From Curvivirga sp965219885 (lineage in GTDB: Bacteria > Pseudomonadota > Alphaproteobacteria > UBA8366 > Aestuariispiraceae), in assembly GCF_965219885.1 (NCBI RefSeq), contig NZ_CBDCOT010000009.1, positions 1,798,001 to 1,862,000 on the forward strand: 64,000 nt of DNA. Direction: 5' to 3'. Positions 60,148 through 64,000 of the stretch are shown one piece after another. Made by a program: the position numbers and the translations under genes. Each line of letters begins with the position of its first letter. The first letter of the stretch is position 1. The notes under the pieces were generated by a model that saw only the letters and a list, made by a program, of their open reading frames with translations, was not told the origin of the DNA and ran no database searches.

Positions 60148-62901
60148 TTACGCCTTGCCGTGGCAATGTTTGTATTTTTTTCCTGACCCACAAGGACATT
60201 CCGCATTACGTGGAACTTTACCCCATGTTTCTTCATCTTCAGGGTCAAGAATACGCCCTGTTGCAGCATGTTCAACCCATCCATCAGGCGCATCATCTAA
60301 AGATGCATATTGACTAGCTTGGCCGCCTGCTGTCGCTGTGCCGCCGGCTTGATTGACTTGAGCAGTAGATGCAGAAGCTTGACGTTGTTCTTGTTCAGTT
60401 GCTGCTTCTTCCGGTGTTGGTTCTGTGCGGAATTCTACATGAGATAAGAATTGTGTGACATGTTCACGTAGCTTATCCAGCATATTCTCAAACAGGTTAA
60501 AGCTTTCCTGTTTATATTCATTCAACGGATCACGTTGCGCATATGCACGAAGGCCAATACCCTGACGTAAATGATCCAATTGTAACAAATGATCTTTCCA
60601 TTGGTGATCAAGGATTTGCAGCAAGAAGGATTTTTCCGCAGCTCGCATGATTTCAGGACCATAATTTGCTGCTTTTTCCGCCATCTTTTTATTAACAGCA
60701 GTGGAAATACGTTCCAGCATCTCTTCATTCGCAATGCCTTCTTCGTTCCCCCATTCTTGGACAGGAAGATCCATGCTGAAGAGGCGCATGCATTCTTCAT
60801 GTAATGCATCCAAATCCCATTGGTCATGCATAGAACCAGCAGGCATACAGCGATTAACCATATCTTCCAAAACTTCTATACGCATATCAGAAATCGTATC
60901 GCTGACATCTTCCGCACGCATTAAATCCTTACGTTGTTCGAAGATCACTTTGCGTTGATCATTCATCACGTCGTCGAATTTTAAGAGTTGCTTACGTACT
61001 TCAAAGTTGCGTGCTTCGACTTTTTGTTGAGCTTTTTCGAGTGCTTTATTCACCCAAGGGTGAATGATAGCCTCACCATCTTCTAAGCCCAGTTTACGGA
61101 GCATGCCATCCATGCGATCTGATCCGAAGATGCGCATTAGGTCATCTTCAAGAGAGACATAGAATTTGGAAGCACCCGGATCACCTTGACGGCCAGAACG
61201 ACCACGCAACTGGTTATCGATACGACGACTTTCATGGCGTTCTGTACCAATGACATATAAACCACCATTTTCCAAAACCAGCTTTTTCTCTGCTTCGATT
61301 TCAGCGGTGATTTCTTCGGTGCGCTTGTCGCGTTTTGCTTCGTCTTTGATATCTGCTAATTCACGTTCAAGACGCATTTCAAGGTTACCGCCTAGCTGAA
61401 TATCAGTACCACGACCAGCCATATTGGTCGCCAATGTGACGGCGCCACGTATACCTGCATCAGCAATGATATGCGCTTCGCGTTCATGTTGGCGTGCATT
61501 CAGGGTTTCATGTTTGATCCCTGCTTTTTTCATCAAAGCGGAAAGTTCTTCAGAACGTTCAATGCTTGCAGTACCGACCAAAACAGGTTGGCCCTTTTCA
61601 ACGCATTCTTTTACCTGCAAGATAACTGCGTTATCGCGTTCACGCGATGTACGATACACCTCGTCATCATAATCTTTACGTTCTGTTGGCTTATTTGTTG
61701 GGATTTCTACAACCGGCAAGTTATAAATTTCCTCAAACTCTGCAGCTTCTGTCATCGCAGTACCTGTCATGCCGGCAAGCTTTGGATACATACGGAAATA
61801 ATTCTGGAAAGTTACAGAAGCCAGTGTCTGGTTTTCATTTTGGATTTGCACACCTTCTTTGGCTTCAATTGCTTGATGAAGACCATCACCGTAACGTCGA
61901 CCTTCCATCATGCGACCTGTAAATTCGTCAATAATAACAACTTTGTTGTTTTGAACGATGTAATCTACATCTTTTGTGAAAAGTTTATGAGCACGCAGAC
62001 CTTGATTGACGTGATGGACGATACTGACATTTTCCACATCATACATGTTGCCATCGTTAAGAAGGTCGGTTTGATCACGCAGAACACCTTCGATGAATTC
62101 TGTACCTTCATCAGTCATCGTGATGTTTTTGGCTTTTTCATCAATTTCGTAATGTTCTTCCTGCATTAACGGAATTAATTTATCGACCGCAGCATATGTT
62201 TCAGATGAATCTTCAGCTGGACCAGAAATAATGAGTGGGGTACGCGCCTCGTCCACCAAAATGGAATCAACTTCGTCGACAATCACAAAGTTAGGGTCGC
62301 GTTGTACCATTTGTTCAATGCTGGTTTTCAAATTATCGCGCAGATAATCAAAGCCGAGCTCGTTATTGGTGGTATACGTAATATCTGCATTATAGGACGC
62401 TTGGCGAGACGCATCATCCATACCAGGAACTACAATACCGATGGATAATCCAAGCCAGTTATAAAGCTGTCCCATCCAACGAGCATCGCGTGCAGCCAGA
62501 TAATCGTTCACAGTAACAACATGCACGCCTTTACCGGAAAGCGCATTTAGATAAACAGCTAAGGTGGCAACAAGCGTTTTACCTTCACCTGTACGCATTT
62601 CGGAAATCTTACCGCTATGAAGAACCATGGCCCCCACAAGCTGAACATCGAAATGACGCATGCCTAATACGCGTTTGGAGGCTTCCCGGACAACGGCAAA
62701 GGCTTCTACCAGAATGTCATCTTCGCTTGTACCTTCAGACAGGCGTTTTTTGAATTCGTCCGTTTTTGCTTTCAGTGCATCATCTGACAATTTTTCCATT
62801 TCTGGTTCGAGCGCATTAATACGTTCTACTTTTTTTGCCAGTGTTTTTACGATGCGATCATTTGTAGATCCGAAAACAGCTTTTAATAATCCGCCAATCA
62901 T
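60148..62901 (-). CDS. secA: Protein translocase subunit SecA
   Basis: ATPase motor that drives preproteins through SecYEG. 917 residues. The DEAD-like motor shows MRTGEGKTLVATLAVYLNAL near residue 105 and VDEVDSILVDEARTPLIISG near residue 213; the second motor domain has NMAGRGTDIQLGG near residue 500 and LRGRSGRQGDPG. The C-terminal zinc-binding SecB/ribosome-contact motif is complete (CPCGSGKKYKHCHG). The proline/alanine/glutamine-rich linker near 840-880 varies among species. No secM-like leader was found in the 180 bases upstream. Confidence 0.98.
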   Translation of the reverse strand: MIGGLLKAVFGSTNDRIVKTLAKKVERINALEPEMEKLSDDALKAKTDEFKKRLSEGTSEDDILVEAFAVVREASKRVLGMRHFDVQLVGAMVLHSGKISEMRTGEGKTLVATLAVYLNALSGKGVHVVTVNDYLAARDARWMGQLYNWLGLSIGIVVPGMDDASRQASYNADITYTTNNELGFDYLRDNLKTSIEQMVQRDPNFVIVDEVDSILVDEARTPLIISGPAEDSSETYAAVDKLIPLMQEEHYEIDEKAKNITMTDEGTEFIEGVLRDQTDLLNDGNMYDVENVSIVHHVNQGLRAHKLFTKDVDYIVQNNKVVIIDEFTGRMMEGRRYGDGLHQAIEAKEGVQIQNENQTLASVTFQNYFRMYPKLAGMTGTAMTEAAEFEEIYNLPVVEIPTNKPTERKDYDDEVYRTSRERDNAVILQVKECVEKGQPVLVGTASIERSEELSALMKKAGIKHETLNARQHEREAHIIADAGIRGAVTLATNMAGRGTDIQLGGNLEMRLERELADIKDEAKRDKRTEEITAEIEAEKKLVLENGGLYVIGTERHESRRIDNQLRGRSGRQGDPGASKFYVSLEDDLMRIFGSDRMDGMLRKLGLEDGEAIIHPWVNKALEKAQQKVEARNFEVRKQLLKFDDVMNDQRKVIFEQRKDLMRAEDVSDTISDMRIEVLEDMVNRCMPAGSMHDQWDLDALHEECMRLFSMDLPVQEWGNEEGIANEEMLERISTAVNKKMAEKAANYGPEIMRAAEKSFLLQILDHQWKDHLLQLDHLRQGIGLRAYAQRDPLNEYKQESFNLFENMLDKLREHVTQFLSHVEFRTEPTPEEAATEQEQRQASASTAQVNQAGGTATAGGQASQYASLDDAPDGWVEHAATGRILDPEDEETWGKVPRNAECPCGSGKKYKHCHGKA

Positions 62902-63085
62902 GGAAGGCGCCCCATTTGTAATTAAGAAATTAAATTAAGATACGAATCAAATTCGTGAAGTTCATAGAAAACTGAACAATTTGAGATAGTGTTCCAGAGC
63001 GGACCTGTCAATGCGAAGTCACCCTGAATTATTGAAGAATCGACAAATAACAGTCGTTTTAAGGAAATAGAATGAAAAATCAGTC

Positions 63086-63676
63086 TTAGTCACGTGAAAC
63101 AAGGCCAAGCTCGATTTCTAAGGCACCACATAACATTTGCCCTAAAGTAATGTGCATTTCCTGAATGCGGGCAGTTACCTGACTAGGGATGATGATACAA
63201 GGATCGCATAAATTTTTCATAGATCCACCATCACGACCACTGAGGCCCATGGGTTGAACACCCATTTCCTTAGCTGCGATCAACGCGCGGTTCACATTTT
63301 CACTTTTGCCACTGGTCGAAATACCAATTGCAATATCTCCGGGCTTGCCAATCGCCTGAACTTGACGTTCGAATAAGGCATCAAACCCCATGTCATTACC
63401 AATTGCTGTTAGGCTCGAGGTATCCGTAGTTAATGCTATAGCGGCAATAGGGGCACGATCTTTCACATAACGAACCGCTAGTTCCGTTGCCAGATGTTGA
63501 GCATCACCTGCGCTACCGCCATTACCAAAGAACATGATCTTGTTGCCATCTCTAATGGCAGTAACACAACCAGCTAACATATGTGTGAAACCATCACGGC
63601 ATGCGTCTTTGGTTGCTGCAACTACCGCTGCATGATCTTCAAATTCGCTATTGTAGAAATTATCAAGTTCAGTCAT
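63086..63676 (-). CDS. gmhA: Phosphoheptose isomerase (SIS domain)
   Basis: Converts sedoheptulose 7-phosphate to D-glycero-D-manno-heptose 7-phosphate for lipopolysaccharide inner core. About 196 residues from the ATG at 63676; an upstream TTG frame extends to 63712 but is unlikely. The sugar-isomerase motif is in FFGNGGSAGDAQHLATEL near residue 50, then GISTSGKSENVNRAL near residue 118 and the C-terminal EMHITLGQMLCGALE with catalytic Glu/His. gmhB, rfaE or hldD are not adjacent within the window. Confidence 0.93.
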   Translation of the reverse strand: MTELDNFYNSEFEDHAAVVAATKDACRDGFTHMLAGCVTAIRDGNKIMFFGNGGSAGDAQHLATELAVRYVKDRAPIAAIALTTDTSSLTAIGNDMGFDALFERQVQAIGKPGDIAIGISTSGKSENVNRALIAAKEMGVQPMGLSGRDGGSMKNLCDPCIIIPSQVTARIQEMHITLGQMLCGALEIELGLVSRD

Positions 63677-63820
63677 GGACGCAAATGTAGTCGCTTCGAA
63701 ACGGGGCTGCAAGGACTGATGCTATAGGAATGCAGAGAACTTTCATATTTTTTAGCTTTTACAAAAGTCTAACCTCATGTATGTTGCAGTGCAGTATAAA
63801 AAGAAAATGTTGATACCACG

Positions 63821-64000
63821 ATGATTACGATAAAAGACATCTGCCGCTTCCCAGTAAAAGGATTGGCTGCAGATTACATGGATAGTGCAGAATTGGAGCC
63901 AGAGCGCGGTTTACCTTTCGACCGTAAATGGGGGATTATTCATGCCGCTTCTGATGTTGATCCAGCCGCAGTAGAATGGGCACCGAAGAAAAATTTTCTT
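63821..64000 (+). CDS. MOSC-domain protein, N-terminal part (runs off window)
   Basis: Sixty codons from an ATG at 63821 remain open at the window end. The translation begins MITIKDICRFPVKGLAADYM and continues with GLPFDRKWGII. This matches the N-terminal beta-barrel (MOSC_N) of MOSC proteins such as YcbX, with its (Y/F)PVKGL signature and DRxW/DR-M-like arginine segment. Such proteins handle molybdenum-cofactor-linked sulfur or detoxify N-hydroxylated bases. The MOSC domain itself would be beyond the window. The gene is divergent from gmhA. Confidence 0.75.
   Translation, partial: MITIKDICRFPVKGLAADYMDSAELEPERGLPFDRKWGIIHAASDVDPAAVEWAPKKNFL

Noticed and set aside
1..64000. tRNA, rRNA, CRISPR arrays, insertion sequences, prophage genes
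   Set aside because: No TTCGA-type T-loop with acceptor stem, no repeat-spacer series and no transposase or phage proteins were seen on either strand.

Overview
The window is an ordinary chromosomal stretch of a low-GC (roughly 43 %, judged by eye) alphaproteobacterium. The gene content (a bacterial-type tktA-gap pair, DUF4164-zapA, ileS-lspA-DUF3035, heterotetrameric sarcosine oxidase, two PAS_5-type single-domain proteins, a fused cysNC) points to Rhodospirillales/Kiloniellales-like marine bacteria. The genus cannot be fixed from sequence reading alone. Nearly every gene has a recognisable family. No rRNA, tRNA, insertion sequence, prophage or CRISPR array was seen.

Layout. 1-2.8 kb: mrdA (5' end outside the window)-rodA, the cell-elongation pair. 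2.9-6 kb: phosphate transporter Pit and an amine-type FAD oxidoreductase. 6-8.8 kb: sulfate activation, cysD-cysNC. 9-12.2 kb: tryptophan to kynurenine (kynB, kynA), a glutathione transferase and a convergent OxyR. 12.3-17 kb (minus strand): pabB-pabA-pabC for p-aminobenzoate, then a 570-base gap with two RNA-like structures, then an alpha/beta hydrolase-thioesterase pair. 17.3-20.8 kb: cation exchanger, glycerophosphodiesterase, soluble PAS-PAS chemoreceptor. 20.8-30 kb (minus): mmsA, hsp20 with a heat-shock promoter and thermometer, rpmE, a MotB/MotA-like pair and a proline-rich OmpA protein, then thiE-efp-suhB. 30-36 kb: an unknown repeat protein, a solute-binding protein, tkt-gap, and divergent DUF4164-zapA.

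36.3-43.3 kb: a GbdR-like AraC regulator divergent from soxBDAG (sarcosine oxidase; the end of glycine-betaine/carnitine breakdown feeding one-carbon metabolism). 43.4-45.5 kb: HbpS/GlcG-like protein, glyoxalase-fold protein, COG0523 metal GTPase. 45.6-51.5 kb: ribF, ileS, lspA, DUF3035 lipoprotein, PAS protein. 51.5-64 kb: RhlE-type helicase, U32-family tRNA-hydroxylation protein, second PAS protein, TauE/SafE permease, msrP, a quinone-reductase-like dehydrogenase, NeuD-like acyltransferase, secA, gmhA and the start of a MOSC-domain gene.

The most interesting signals are non-coding. Two minus-strand hairpins (13.9-14.0 kb and 22.55-22.63 kb) present C-rich loops and are followed by intrinsic terminators, resembling the anti-Shine-Dalgarno small RNAs of alphaproteobacteria. 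A further structured minus-strand RNA candidate lies at 13.6-13.74 kb. hsp20 has a sigma32-like promoter and a ROSE-type thermometer hairpin. GTCGCTTT repeats lie between the GbdR-like regulator and soxB. An isoleucine-rich mini-ORF with an attenuator-like hairpin precedes ileS. A 354-residue protein of unknown function carries three degenerate internal repeats.
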